From NCBI GenBank assembly GCA_963921195.1, contig OY992540.1, positions 78,915,337-78,979,336 of the forward strand: a stretch of 64,000 bases of DNA, read 5' to 3'. The position numbers were made by a program, and so were the translations under genes. This DNA is from Pegoplata infirma. Its lineage: Eukaryota > Arthropoda > Insecta > Diptera > Anthomyiidae. Shown here one piece after another: positions 42,966 through 53,810 of this stretch (position 1 is the first letter of the stretch; each line of letters starts with the position of its first letter). Below the pieces are notes generated by a model. The model was given only the letters and a program-made list of their open reading frames with translations. It was not told where the DNA came from and ran no database searches.

Positions 42966-44278
42966 AACCCCATCATCACCCCTTTTACCCTATAAACGGT
43001 GATGAGAGGGAAAAATAAATCAAACTGTGACCATCACTGACAAAAAGTATTTGAGTCACCTGGTTTTTGTTTTTAAATTTATGGCAACTCTATTCTTCGT
43101 TAAGTTTTACATAGTTCGTTGAACTTTTAGCAAGATCAAAGTTGGTAGTCAATCGTCGGTCGTCGTGCGCATGAAAAATTAAATCGGATGTAATTTTGTG
43201 AACAAAATACGTGCAAATTAATAAAATTCTAAAAAATCTTGTGAAATCGTATACATATTTAATTCCTAATCGGGAATTGGTGTTTCCCATTTATTAAACT
43301 ACAAAGTTGGTCGGTTACTAAAAAGTTGGTGCAAAAAAAAAAACGCGAAGAAAAAAAATAAGTCTGCTTGGACTGCCGTTTTTTTTTTTTTTTATTTTAA
43401 ATAATCAACTAGTGTTCAGTTTATAAGGTAAACGTTCGAATATTAAAGTTAACCTCGGTGGTGTAAGAATTTTATAACAAAATTACTAAAAAATGTTAAA
43501 AAGAAGCTAAAATTCTTCGTTCAGTTTTCTAGCCTAACGGTTCCCTTTGGCGTGGGATCAGTTTTTTTTTTTCGTCATTTTCTTTCGTACAATTATAAGT
43601 TGTCTGTTTACTCGCTATCGATACCTTACTCGCCATTCCAAAAAAATACTCGTTCGTTCTCCAAAAACCACAAAAGCTGTCAAAAAACTTATTGTCGTTT
43701 GTTTTGATTACGCGTAAAAAAAAAACAAATCAAAACAAAAAGTTTTATTTTTTTTTTCCAATACAAAATTTTATGGTTTGAGTGAATATTGGTGTAAATC
43801 ATCCAGTGAATAAAAAAAATAAAAATAATCATATGTTGTGGAAAAAAATATAAAATAAATAAGGTGGCACAAACATAAAAAAATCTTGATAATATTGTAC
43901 TTTCATCAGTTTTAAATCAACACACACATACACCTGTGTCTCTGGCTGCCTACATATAAACTTTTCTTATTAGATTCGATAATAGGTCTGTTCGGCCATC
44001 GGTTATTATACATTTATGTAAATTAACCTGGCTAAACATTTCTTAAAAGCTGATCGGTTTGAAAGTCAAATATCATGATTTGTGTTGTGATTAGTCAGAG
44101 CTCATGTGTATATGTTTTGATTTAAAATCAGACAAAGAAAAATTTCGAATTCAACAAACTTTAGATAGAAATCTACTTGGATCTTTCAAATTATTTAATT
44201 TTAGCCTTTAAAAAAAAAAAATGCAAAATACAACAAAATAGTTTTAAATTGATACAAATACGAGTATCTTTGATATCA

Positions 44279-44313
<35 letters not shown>

Positions 44314-44688
44314 TTTTAAGCAAGAGGCAATAAAGTTTTAACAAAAATTTTAAATATTTGTGAATTTTATTTTAAAAGTAAAACTTTGAGAATTTTTTTT
44401 CGCGGTTTCTAAGAAATTCTTCCAATAAAATTTACAAATATTTCATTAATTTTGAACGAAATTCGGATTTTTCTTTCGCTGTTTAACCTAACCGTAAAAA
44501 AAACAATGTACAAGTTTAACCAGTGTATAAAAAAATTAAAGAAAACTTAAAAGAAGTGTTACTATGATGAAGTGGAAAAAGGTTCTTGCCACGAAAGGTA
44601 TGCTGGCGGCTGAATAATTGTGGCGGCTGCTAATATTCTAAGATTGTCACCGAGTTTCGAGTTTGTACCGGTTAGTGGTAAGTTTATC
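42966..44688 (-). other. Long 3' non-coding region of element 3
   Basis: Between the pol stop and the 3' LTR there are 1.7 kb with T- and A-runs and no env-like or other frame. The last bases before the LTR on the minus strand, GATGATGGGGTTT, are the purine tract. Confidence 0.7.
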
Positions 44689-47600
44689 CTATTGTTTTAA
44701 ATCTTTAGCGTTATAAACGCCTATTGATTTACCCTGCATGTCTTCAAGCTCGTACAGATTTTTGCCCACCGACTTTAACACCCTACACTTTACAAATTTT
44801 TTTCCTAATTTGGCATTCTTTTGCTTGGCAAAATCTGATAATTGAAAGTTTCGGCGGTATATTTCCTGGCCGGGCCTAAACCTAACCTCCCTGGCACGCA
44901 TATTGTAAGTTTTTGCATATTGCTCAAAACTTTTCTTTAGATTTTCCCTAATTTTGGTTCTCGTCAGGTCCTGTTTGTCACTTTTCGGTAGTATTGATAT
45001 TTCGTAATCGTCTATTAGATTAAGCTGTCGCATTATTTTATATGAACTCGCATGCGTTACCATATTGACCCCAAAAAGTGCAAAATATGGTGTCATCCCT
45101 ATAGATTTGTGTATGGATGATCGAAGAGCACATTCAATTTCCGAAAGATATACGTCCCATTCAGTGTGATCCTCCTCCAAAAATGTTCGAATAGCTGCCA
45201 ATATCGATTGGTTTACCCGCTCGGAGGCATTTGCCTGTGGGGAGTATTGAGCCGTACGCATATGATTGATCTCAAAAGTTTTCGTCATTTCTGCAAAATC
45301 TTTGGATACAAAATGTGACCCGTTGTCTGATACAATTGTCTCCGGGCAGCCAAATTTATGGTATACTTCGGATATTAAGAATTTGACGGTATTTCTTGAG
45401 TTTGCCTTAGGCATAGCTTTCAATAACACAAATTTTGTTAAGGCGTCTAAAACAATCAGAATATAAGCGTTTCCTTTCTTTGATCTTGGGTAAGGTCCCA
45501 AGAAATCAATGTAGATTTTTTGAAACGGCCTGTTTACCTGGGGTTCTGTAGTCATTGGAGCTCGAAGTGTTATATTTGCAGGTTTATTTTCTTTGCATGC
45601 TTGACATTGATTAACAAATTCACGAATCTGAGCATTCATGTTGGGCCAGTAAAAGTATTCTCTCGCCCTTTTGATAGTTTTTCCTATTCCTCCGTGTCCA
45701 GCTTCAAGGGATTCGTGTAGATTTTTAATTATGTCTTTAGTTAGTATGGCCGGTACCCATAATTTCCAAGCGTACTCTTCAGCTTCCGAGCCATCATATG
45801 GTATCGTGCGCTTATAAACGTAGCCGTCAAAAGTTTTCAGATCCGGCAGTGAATCTTTGTGTTCTTCTAATTTTTTAATGATTTCTTTGTAGTCTTCTTC
45901 TTTAAAAGCAGGTGATTCTAAATCTATTATTTGATTCATGTGGTTGCTGATTTCTTCCAAATCATACCTGGAAAGCACATCTGGCACAATATTTTGTTTC
46001 CCTTTTCGGTGCTGTATACTAAAGTTGAATGTCTGGAGCTGTAGGCTCCATCTAGCCAACCTGCCCGTTAGGTCCTTTTGAGTCATGAGCCATTTAAGAC
46101 TCGAATGGTCAGTGATGACCGTAAATGGCATCAGCTCGATGTAGGGGCGGAATTTTTTTATAGCGGCTACCACCGCCAAACATTCTCGTTCAGTCACCGA
46201 ATAATTTTTCTGGGCGGACGTGAACTTTTGTGAAAAATACGCGACTGGTCTTTCATCATCATTTTCATCTTTTTGGTACAATACGGCCCCCATTCCGACA
46301 TCTGAAGCGTCGCATTGTACAAAAAAATCTTTGTTAAAGTTTGGGTGCATTAATACTGGTCCCGATATCAGAGCTTGCTTCAAATTGTCAAATGCTATTT
46401 TCGCCTCTTCAGTAAACTCGAATGTCTTCTTCTTTTTAAGAGTCTCAAATATGGGTGCTGCGGTAGTGGCAAAATCTTTGATAAATCTACGGTACCATCC
46501 AGTCGCTCCCATGAAACTCCGTACCTGTTTTGGTGTTTTTGGATATGTATATTTTTCGATAGCGATGACCTTTTCCGGATCCGGTTGTAGTTTTCCTTCT
46601 CCGACTATGTAGCCCAAATATTTTAATTCTTTGCAGCAAAATTTTGATTTGGCTACATTTATTGTGAGCCCCGCACTTTCCAAGTACCCAGCAACTTCTT
46701 CCAGCAACCGAAGATGTTCCTCAAACGTGGCAGATACTACTAAGAGATCGTCTAAGTAAACGAAAACATTTTCACGAACCCTTGCCGGAACCACTTTATC
46801 CATTAATCTGCACAGTCTTTGGGCCGCATTACACAGCCCAAAAGGCATTGCAGTGAATTGGTAAAGAGGCCGTCCAGGAATCGTGAAAGCTGTTTTCTCC
46901 CTGCTGGACTTCTCTAGCGGTATCTGCCAGAATGCATCCTTTAGGTCGATACTGGAAATGTAGTAGGTGTCCCCCAAGCGGCTTAACAATCCCTCAATAT
47001 GCGGGAGCGGATAGGCATCTTTCACTGTGAGTTCATTTAACCTTCGTGCATCCAAGCAGAGCCTGCATTTCTCCCCCTTTCGGACAAATGCAACTCTGTT
47101 GTTCCAAGGGCTGTCACTAGGTTCAATGACTCCCAGCGAAAGCATCCTATCCAACTCCTCGTACATAAGTTTTTGTACCGCTGGGGAAACGGGATAGTGC
47201 CTCTCCTTTATTGGAACCGCATCTTTGGTGTCTATCGAGTGTTCTTCTAGAAGCGTTTTTCCTAAACCCTTTTTGGTGAAGCATGGGAATTTTTCAATTA
47301 CCTCGTCCAATTTTTGCTGCTGATCTGTGGGCAGTACGTGCATCCTAGGATAAGGCTGTGGGTCATTTTCATCTACTAAAGAGATATTGTTCGTAGAAAT
47401 GCTATCGATACTAAACTGTATTATATTGAAAGATTTCATAAAATCTATTCCTAGATAAAGATTCTGTTTTAATGAGGGGACTAAGTAAAATACTACCTCT
47501 TTTGATAGGTTATTGAACGTTATAGTGGTTTTTACGCGCCCTATGATACTATTTAAACGACCGTCAGCTGTTTTAATAAAAGCTTTATATGGGTGAATTT

Positions 47601-48084
47601 CTAGTTTGATTTTTTCTACCAAATCCAAACAGTTAACTCCCAGACAGGACACAGTGGCTCCACTATCTAGTAGTCCATCCACCTTTTCGCCATGCATCTC
47701 TATCTTAGCATATATTCGGGTATCTGTCCCTTCATAAAGAGTGGTTTCATCTATTCTAAATCTTTCTCTTTTTCTAGCTTTATATCTCTCTCTAGTTTTG
47801 ACTAAATTGGGTGATGGTTCATTCTTGAAAATGCGGTTTTTAGCTTCATTGTAGCGTTTCATTTTCTCATGCCATGGGATAATCATGTGGGTTTTGGTCT
47901 CATCCGGGGAATTTGTTTTATCAATTGCCATTGTATCATCACTGGGCAAAGGTAATGCCTTTGTCAGCAATGTTATGTTTTCGGTTTGGGTGCTTTTATC
48001 TATTGGGTATTCGTTTGGGTTGAACGCGTCTCCATACCCGCCCGAGAGACGCCCCCTGCTCGGTTTCCCTGGCACCTTGTACAA
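44689..48084 (-). CDS. pol: pol of element 3 (protease, RT, RNase H, integrase)
   Basis: 1131 residues without a break. Protease GLLDSGATVSCLG (D about 140), RT with VYLDDLLV (YLDD from about 443), RNase H QCDASDVGMGAVLYQ and TDHSSLKWL, integrase zinc region (HESLEAGHGG, then CQACKENK) and catalytic D about 860, D about 920, E about 955. After the core comes RPGQEIYRRNF, a GPY-like module. The frame overlaps gag by 85 bases and would be reached by a -1 shift at 48069-48063. Intact, so the copy may still be active. Confidence 0.95.
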   Translation of the reverse strand: MYKVPGKPSRGRLSGGYGDAFNPNEYPIDKSTQTENITLLTKALPLPSDDTMAIDKTNSPDETKTHMIIPWHEKMKRYNEAKNRIFKNEPSPNLVKTRERYKARKRERFRIDETTLYEGTDTRIYAKIEMHGEKVDGLLDSGATVSCLGVNCLDLVEKIKLEIHPYKAFIKTADGRLNSIIGRVKTTITFNNLSKEVVFYLVPSLKQNLYLGIDFMKSFNIIQFSIDSISTNNISLVDENDPQPYPRMHVLPTDQQQKLDEVIEKFPCFTKKGLGKTLLEEHSIDTKDAVPIKERHYPVSPAVQKLMYEELDRMLSLGVIEPSDSPWNNRVAFVRKGEKCRLCLDARRLNELTVKDAYPLPHIEGLLSRLGDTYYISSIDLKDAFWQIPLEKSSREKTAFTIPGRPLYQFTAMPFGLCNAAQRLCRLMDKVVPARVRENVFVYLDDLLVVSATFEEHLRLLEEVAGYLESAGLTINVAKSKFCCKELKYLGYIVGEGKLQPDPEKVIAIEKYTYPKTPKQVRSFMGATGWYRRFIKDFATTAAPIFETLKKKKTFEFTEEAKIAFDNLKQALISGPVLMHPNFNKDFFVQCDASDVGMGAVLYQKDENDDERPVAYFSQKFTSAQKNYSVTERECLAVVAAIKKFRPYIELMPFTVITDHSSLKWLMTQKDLTGRLARWSLQLQTFNFSIQHRKGKQNIVPDVLSRYDLEEISNHMNQIIDLESPAFKEEDYKEIIKKLEEHKDSLPDLKTFDGYVYKRTIPYDGSEAEEYAWKLWVPAILTKDIIKNLHESLEAGHGGIGKTIKRAREYFYWPNMNAQIREFVNQCQACKENKPANITLRAPMTTEPQVNRPFQKIYIDFLGPYPRSKKGNAYILIVLDALTKFVLLKAMPKANSRNTVKFLISEVYHKFGCPETIVSDNGSHFVSKDFAEMTKTFEINHMRTAQYSPQANASERVNQSILAAIRTFLEEDHTEWDVYLSEIECALRSSIHKSIGMTPYFALFGVNMVTHASSYKIMRQLNLIDDYEISILPKSDKQDLTRTKIRENLKKSFEQYAKTYNMRAREVRFRPGQEIYRRNFQLSDFAKQKNAKLGKKFVKCRVLKSVGKNLYELEDMQGKSIGVYNAKDLKQ

Positions 48085-50183
48085 TCAGGTGTGACTACGT
48101 TGTCCTGACCACACTTAAAACAGAAAACTTTGTTTGTAGTTGCAGTACATTCGCGGTGTACGTGCCCCGTTTTTTTGCATTTAAAGCAAGTTGGCTTTTT
48201 GACGTTTAAGGCATCCATCTCAAAATCTACACCATCATGTCCACAATCGTATTCTTCTAGCGCGTTTACGTGCCGTGAAGACTTTGAGTGAGCTGGGCGT
48301 TGACTTAACCAATATTTTTCCAGATCACTCGCGGCTTTTAAGAACTTGGCCAAATTTTCAAATTTCGTGGTCACCAAATCTTTCCCAATTTCTGTCCTCA
48401 AATTCAACTTCATCATATCGATTACCTCTTCTTCTGGAATTGGCTTCTCTTGTTGGCTCCTTAACTTAAGGATCTCGCTGCTGTAGTCATCTAGAGATTC
48501 GTTTGGAAGCTGTTTCCGTTCGTGCATTTTTCGATAAACCTCGTAGTCACTTCCATACCGACGATACTTATCTTTCAGTGATGCTTTTAATTCTTCCCAG
48601 CTATTAACCTTATTTTGTTGGTGTTGGCTCCAAAACCATTCCAATGGTCGTCCTCCTAAGAGAAAATGGAACTTGCTTAGTACTTCTGCCCATGAACGAT
48701 CGTTGTCTTTTTGCAATTTCTCCACCTGGGAAATAAATGCTTCTACCCCTGCAGATTTGGGAGCATTTTCAAATTTTATACCCCATTTCTCCACCTCGAT
48801 TTTGCGGTAATAGTTATACTGCCATGGTCCTGGTGGTTGTTGACCATAATATCCTAAATAATTTTGATAAGGAAATGGTACATGTGGTTGAAAATAGGAC
48901 CCCGTGGGTGCGGTTTGTTGTTGGGTAGTAAAATATGGATATGTAGTTGGTTGTTGAGTAGTGTAATGTGGGTAGGTGGTTGCTGATCTTACCGTATGCG
49001 TTGGCTGATTATATACTGGTGGCGGTATCGAAAATTCAGCGTTTTGTTGTGACCTTGTGGTTGATGGGACTGTTTGCTGTATATATGCTGGTTGTTGAAT
49101 TGATACTGACCTTGAAAATTCACCGTTTGCTTGTTGTTGTTGTGTTACTGGTGCAACTGCTGGTCGCAAGTAAGCTTGTTGTTGTTGTATAATTGGTGCA
49201 CCTGCTGACTGTAAGTATGATTGTTGTTGAGCCGGTGTCTGCATTGGAAGTTCTGCGTTCATTTGCTGTTGTTGTTGAGTATTTGCGGTTGTTGAAATTG
49301 CTGTCTGTAAGTATGCCTGTTGCTGAACCAGTGGTGGCATTGAGAGTCCTATGTTCACCTGTTGTTGCTGTTGTGGATTTGTGGTTGGTGCAATTGCTGG
49401 CTGAATGTATGCCTGTTGTGGAAACGGTGGTGGCCATGGGAATCCTAAGTTGGCTTGTCGCTGTTGTTGTAATTGTTCCAAGTGTACCTCTCTTTGTGTA
49501 CCGATTGGTCCACATGGATGTGATGGAGCTTGCCATGCATGGGCGCTAGCCGATGGTGGTGGTGGACGCGGTGGGGGTAAATAGTACTCCGTAGTTGACT
49601 CTAACGGCTTTGGCATAGTACCGGGTTGTCCTTGAGCTTCCGGTTGACGTAGCTGTGCTGTTGCTGATTGATTTGTAGCTTGTAAGGGTATACTCTTTTG
49701 AACTAATTCTGGTACTAATCGGAAAAGTCGTTCTTCAATACCCTTCATAATATCTACTTGGATAAGACCTAGTGTAGCGTCTACGTATTCCCTAAAATTT
49801 TGTGTACTAAGTGTGTTATGGGTATTCTGGGACCCACCCTGAGATCGAAATTCTTGTCTGACCTGTTGGGCTGTGGAACTCTCAAATTCTGGGGATAATA
49901 TTGTATTTCCACTGTGGTCGTTGCTTTCATCGCTATAATTACCAAGTGTTTGATTGGCATCGCCTACTGTCTGATTTAAGGTCTGATTGGCTTCACCTAC
50001 TGCCTGGTTAATGGTGCCTCCGCATGCACCCTCTTCCAATTGAACGGGAATAAGTGTCCTATCAGTTCCTGTAGTATACGTCACAGTTGTCGGTGTACTG
50101 GTCGTAGTAGTTTTCTGGTTTTGTAAATTCATTTTGGATTTAAGTCTAGTGATCATAATCTTAAACGCTGTTTCAATATTCAT
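48000..50183 (-). CDS. gag: gag of element 3, Gln/Pro-rich
   Basis: 727 residues. Residues ~185 to 460 are a low-complexity region in which a ~30-residue unit (QQQQ, then PMPPxxQQQAYLQ and AxAPxT) repeats about eight times. The capsid-type domain follows (WAEVLSKFHFLLGGRPLEWF, DYSSEILKLRSQQ), then CFKCKKTGHVHREC and a second CFKCG...CTRC finger. Most Ty3/gypsy gags are 300 to 500 residues, so the repeat region accounts for the extra length. The first ATG is used. Intact. Confidence 0.92.
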   Translation of the reverse strand: MNIETAFKIMITRLKSKMNLQNQKTTTTSTPTTVTYTTGTDRTLIPVQLEEGACGGTINQAVGEANQTLNQTVGDANQTLGNYSDESNDHSGNTILSPEFESSTAQQVRQEFRSQGGSQNTHNTLSTQNFREYVDATLGLIQVDIMKGIEERLFRLVPELVQKSIPLQATNQSATAQLRQPEAQGQPGTMPKPLESTTEYYLPPPRPPPPSASAHAWQAPSHPCGPIGTQREVHLEQLQQQRQANLGFPWPPPFPQQAYIQPAIAPTTNPQQQQQVNIGLSMPPLVQQQAYLQTAISTTANTQQQQQMNAELPMQTPAQQQSYLQSAGAPIIQQQQAYLRPAVAPVTQQQQANGEFSRSVSIQQPAYIQQTVPSTTRSQQNAEFSIPPPVYNQPTHTVRSATTYPHYTTQQPTTYPYFTTQQQTAPTGSYFQPHVPFPYQNYLGYYGQQPPGPWQYNYYRKIEVEKWGIKFENAPKSAGVEAFISQVEKLQKDNDRSWAEVLSKFHFLLGGRPLEWFWSQHQQNKVNSWEELKASLKDKYRRYGSDYEVYRKMHERKQLPNESLDDYSSEILKLRSQQEKPIPEEEVIDMMKLNLRTEIGKDLVTTKFENLAKFLKAASDLEKYWLSQRPAHSKSSRHVNALEEYDCGHDGVDFEMDALNVKKPTCFKCKKTGHVHRECTATTNKVFCFKCGQDNVVTPDCTRCQGNRAGGVSRAGMETRSTQTNTQ
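48063..48069 (-). promoter_or_regulatory. -1 frameshift site, G GGA AAC
   Basis: On the minus strand, in the gag frame, CAG GGA AAC holds the canonical heptamer G GGA AAC. Slipping one base back leads into the pol frame (GGG AAA CCG). It is inside the 85-base gag-pol overlap, 60 bases before the gag stop. GC-rich sequence right after it could form the usual stimulatory structure. Confidence 0.75.
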
Positions 50184-50778
50184 TAAATATGAATCTTGAT
50201 TGAAGTAAAAAAATTTTTTTTCTTAGAAGGCTTTGTGTATTTTTATATTTGCTAAATCTTAACCTTAAATTTTTCCGTGTTAAATGTGTTTATGTACGTA
50301 TATGTCAATATGTGGCTCTTACGGTTTTTTAAGAGAGGTTAGAAAAATTGTGTGTTTTTATATATGTATAACTATCCAATTGTTAAACTAGAACTAAAAT
50401 TCGCTAAATTTTCTTTTTTCAACTGCATTAGTATGTTTACGTATGACTTCAGACGATTTCCCAAAAATTTCCCTTTCAGATACCACATCGCGGTTAGGTC
50501 CTGTGTCGAAGCACTTGGAAATCCTAAGACTTATGATAGTACGTTCTGGAATTGAAATTGATTTAAGGAATGCTGGTATTTTTTTTTTTTTTTTAAACCT
50601 ACTGTAGCAACGCGGTTAGGACTTTGTATCCTTCGCCGGGACTTACAGGTATGTATAAAAAAAGTTATATTTTAAACGCTCAATTATAAATTGAACGAAA
50701 ATTAATAAAGTCACGTAATGCTAAAACCATACTAATGCGTTTGATTTACTTTCTGGGCCTTCAAATTTTTCTGGCCTA
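50184..50778 (-). other. Leader of element 3
   Basis: Non-coding, T-rich on the + strand. Two similar motifs with CGCGGTTAGG (50489-50510, 50611-50630) may be structural. Nothing else recognised. Confidence 0.5.
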
Positions 50779-50792
50779 GACGTTGGGCGCCA
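50779..50792 (-). other. Primer binding site of element 3 (tRNA-Lys type)
   Basis: Read on the minus strand, TGGCGCCCAACGT follows the LTR end by 4 bases. It is complementary to the CCA end of the lysine tRNA used by many gypsy elements. Confidence 0.8.
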
Positions 50793-50796
50793 TTTC

Positions 50797-52618
50797 TGTC
50801 ATGTTTCTTTATCTGAAATGTTATTATTCCCAGTGGACGTGTCCAATTTATGTTAAATCCCATTTTACCTGACATTTTAGATTGCTTGGGCTTAGCTAGC
50901 GGCTGGGGGGAATTCTTTTGGGATTTGGTACCTCACATGACAGCTGAATTATGTCAGGGATTATACGGTTCTAGCTTATGCTGAATAGTTAATTTTCTAG
51001 ACAAGGTGTAGTGTCCAGATTTTGACGTCCCTCCCTACAAAGATTTAACCATGGCTATTGGGTTCGCCTTTAAACATTTGTCAATAGCCCCCAAAAACAA
51101 ACAACTCACTGAACCTCTCTCTTACCTGGCCACCTTTACTGAATTTAGCAAGACATTATTTTAAGTTTGATATATATTCATATAAAACAATTCACTTTAT
51201 TCATAAAAAATAAGTTTTGTAGATTTGATTCCACATTAGCATCAATTTCACATTATAAGTTAAAGTTTTTAAAAATTCTTAAGTTGAATATTAATGATTA
51301 TAAGAAAAATTATATTTAGTTTTAAATTTCAAATTCAGTAACAAGATTTACTTCATATCCTGCATTGATTTAAAACACAAAAATATCCAATTTAATTTAG
51401 AACAGATTAGCATAAAATTTATGGGCAACCTAACGCCTAACAATATTACCCTGGCTTAAAATGCAGGCCAATAAGCCTTTGCGATCAAAACTAACCTAAC
51501 CCTAACAATTCTGAGCTCAAACTTGGTAGGACTAGAAAATAAAATTTAGAATCTCTTTTATAGTGGTGTCACGCGGTCTCAAGGGTAAATTTGTTGTTTT
51601 TTTTTTTCAAAAATGCAAAATCTAATATGTCCTAACCTTAAACTGGGTTATAAAAAAAAATATTTTAAATGTAAGATTGTTAACTACGTTGGATCTTGTG
51701 TATAATCGGGTTTAATATTGGTTATAAAAGTTACCAGGGGTTTTTATGCGGATAAACCCAAACCAGTTGAAAACTCGTGCGCTTCGTTCCAAAAAGTCAC
51801 TATGATACAGGGGAATTTGCTTTCCGTTCTATTTTGTCCAATCCGCCTGGTGAACAATTGGTTTTTCCTCTTAACTTAGACTTGGATTACTTCCTGTGGA
51901 AGTACCCAAGAAATTATTTTATTGTTGTAAAAACGTTACAGTTTTCCTACATATAAAAGCGTTTATAAATAACCATATTACGACAGTGGCCGTATTCATT
52001 TAAACTCGTATACACCAAGTATACCGTATAAACTTACCAAACTTATTTTTTATAAATGGAGTTTGACATAAATTGTATAAATTTATCAGACTTACATATT
52101 ATACGAGGTGTTTATACGGTTAGATGAATACCATTAGTATATTTTTTCTTTAGAATCTTTACCTTATTGGATTTCGTAAGTATATGAGTGACACGTAGAG
52201 TAGTATACTCTTCCATAAAACGGTCCACCATAGATTTTGACCAATGATTGGAGTTGGGTTTGAAAACAAACAGTTTTACTCAAAGGTAAATTTCGCGTTT
52301 ATTCAATTTATTTCAATAACAAAACTGTTAGATTATACTTATTTTCACTTGTTTTATAACGCACTAAAAAAACGTATTCGATACACTCTTATATGATGTA
52401 AAACAGGCAAATGGACGGAAAATTTTCCTTTCGATTCTTATATACGACCCTAGGGCGGAAATGCCAAAAATATGCATGTGCTATACCCAATTTGCATAGG
52501 TTAATTACTGTTCTACCCCGCTGAATAACTATCATATGTTCGTAGTCTTTGTGTAAACAATACAGCGGTTGTTTAACAGAAATTACAAAGTTTAAAATAC
52601 CCGATTTGCACTACTACA
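50797..52618 (-). repeat. 5' LTR of element 3, 1822 bp
   Basis: On the minus strand it runs TGTAGTAGTG to CATGACA. Equal in length and, where compared, in sequence to 41144-42965. Confidence 0.95.
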
Positions 52619-52622
52619 TCAT

Positions 52623-53018
52623 GGACATACCTTCAAATTTAAATTTTTTTCAATTTAAAAGTGAGTATTAAATGAATATACCAGAAAGTTTAGAAATAAT
52701 AAGATGTTTCGTTATAGTTAAACGGCTATTTATATCTTGCACGTGTGCGATTTTAATGCAATTGAAAGGAGTAACCTAGTTTCAAATTACCCATAAAACT
52801 ATTCAGTATATTTAAACAGGATAGTGTTCGTCATTAGTATCGGTTTTATTACCGAACATTTCGAATTTTAATAAAAAAATCAGTATCATCAAAACTACTC
52901 GTGTATTTAATTCGTACAGAATTAACATTGGTCCTTCGAAAGTGAAAAGAATCCAGGAAAAAAGATAAAAAAATATTACAGTGTAATATTTGTTTATAAA
53001 AATATAAAAGCCCTTTAG
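52623..53018. other. Right flank of element 3, leader-like
   Basis: No supported gene. Just before the next frame it contains TATAAAAGCCCTTTAG and AGTTGCAAAAG. It may be the leader of the gag-like frame that follows. Confidence 0.35.
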
Positions 53019-53534
53019 TTGCAAAAGATGGAGAAATTGTTGGAACGCCAACACGAACTCTGCGAAGAGTTTAAAAACATCCTTGGGAAGCTAAGAAAAC
53101 ATGAGATTCGGCAAGTGCAACTAGAGGAAACGAAAAACAGAGCCATTACGCAGTGGGTAGAATTCCAGGAGAATGATGTTGAACTTAGTGCTGGTTCTTT
53201 CAAACATGAATATTTCGATAACAAATACTTTAAGTTTACCGAGAATACAAGAAAATCTATTTTGGAATTTACTCAGGAGAAAGAAGCGTCTGTTCCAGTA
53301 AAACTGTTTTCAGAAGAAGATAAAAAGGTTGCATTGGTCGAGGCTGTTGGTCAGGATGAAGCAATTGCCGCCGAAGAAATTGATCAGAATTTGTCGCTAG
53401 TCAGCAAAGGGCAGTTTAATACAACCGAGAAGTGCGCTACATATGTTTTAGAAGACAATAACAATGAGGTGAATCAGTCGTCGTCAACTACGGGTTTAAC
53501 AGTTACGATAACACCAAATAAAATTATAATATAA
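53019..53534 (+). pseudogene. BEL/Pao-like gag N-terminus running into an LTR
   Basis: 171 residues. LERQHELCEEFKNILGKLRK, VQLEETKNRAITQWVEFQEN and HEYFDNKYFKFTENTRK match the coiled, charged start of BEL/Pao gags. From 53501 the frame enters an errantivirus LTR and ends with TVTITPNKIII, the same ending that env of element 2 gets from its LTR. The true gag is thus truncated and borrows the LTR's stop codon. The frame before the LTR has no break. Confidence 0.55.
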
Positions 53535-53695
53535 TTTTATTTATACCTACAATTTTATTTTTATTTAATGTAAAATAAAATTGTAAGTAAACATAATTTT
53601 ATTTTACACAATATTGATATTTTGCAACTACTTTTGGTTGACCTCATTGGAATTTCAAAACAATTTTGTTTACCTTTTGTATTTTAAAATTCTTA

Positions 53696-53810
53696 GGCCT
53701 TTATTCATAATACTTAAAGTGTACTTAAAGTAGGTTTATTTGACAAATATTCATGCAATATCAATCAAATAAACCTACATTAGATTTAATTTACTCATTA
53801 TGAAAAGCCC
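53696..53810. mobile_element. Small foldback MITE, about 115 bp
   Basis: GGCCTTTATTCATAATA and GTAGGTTTATTTGA at the left mirror TCAAATAAACCTAC and CATTATGAAAAGCCC at the right. Absent from the LTR of element 2, which proves insertion. A TTA on each side may be the duplication. Confidence 0.75.

Larger units (their letters stand above)
41144..52618 (-). mobile_element. Element 3: complete Ty3/gypsy LTR retrotransposon
   Basis: Two 1822-bp LTRs (TG...CA) and a 4-bp duplication TCAT (41140-41143, 52619-52622). On the minus strand: 5' LTR (52618-50797), tRNA-Lys-type primer site, 600-bp leader, gag, pol in the -1 frame, 1.7-kb non-coding region, purine tract, 3' LTR (42965-41144). Both LTRs have the same length and look identical in the stretches compared, so it is young and perhaps active. 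No env. LTRs this long are unusual for the family. Confidence 0.95.

Noticed and set aside
42966..44688. A hidden env in the 1.7 kb after pol of element 3
   Set aside because: No frame longer than about 60 residues, no furin-like site and no membrane span on the minus strand.
48968..49549. Plus-strand valine/leucine-rich frames opposite gag of element 3
   Set aside because: Antisense of the CAA/CAG-rich repeats; no family features.
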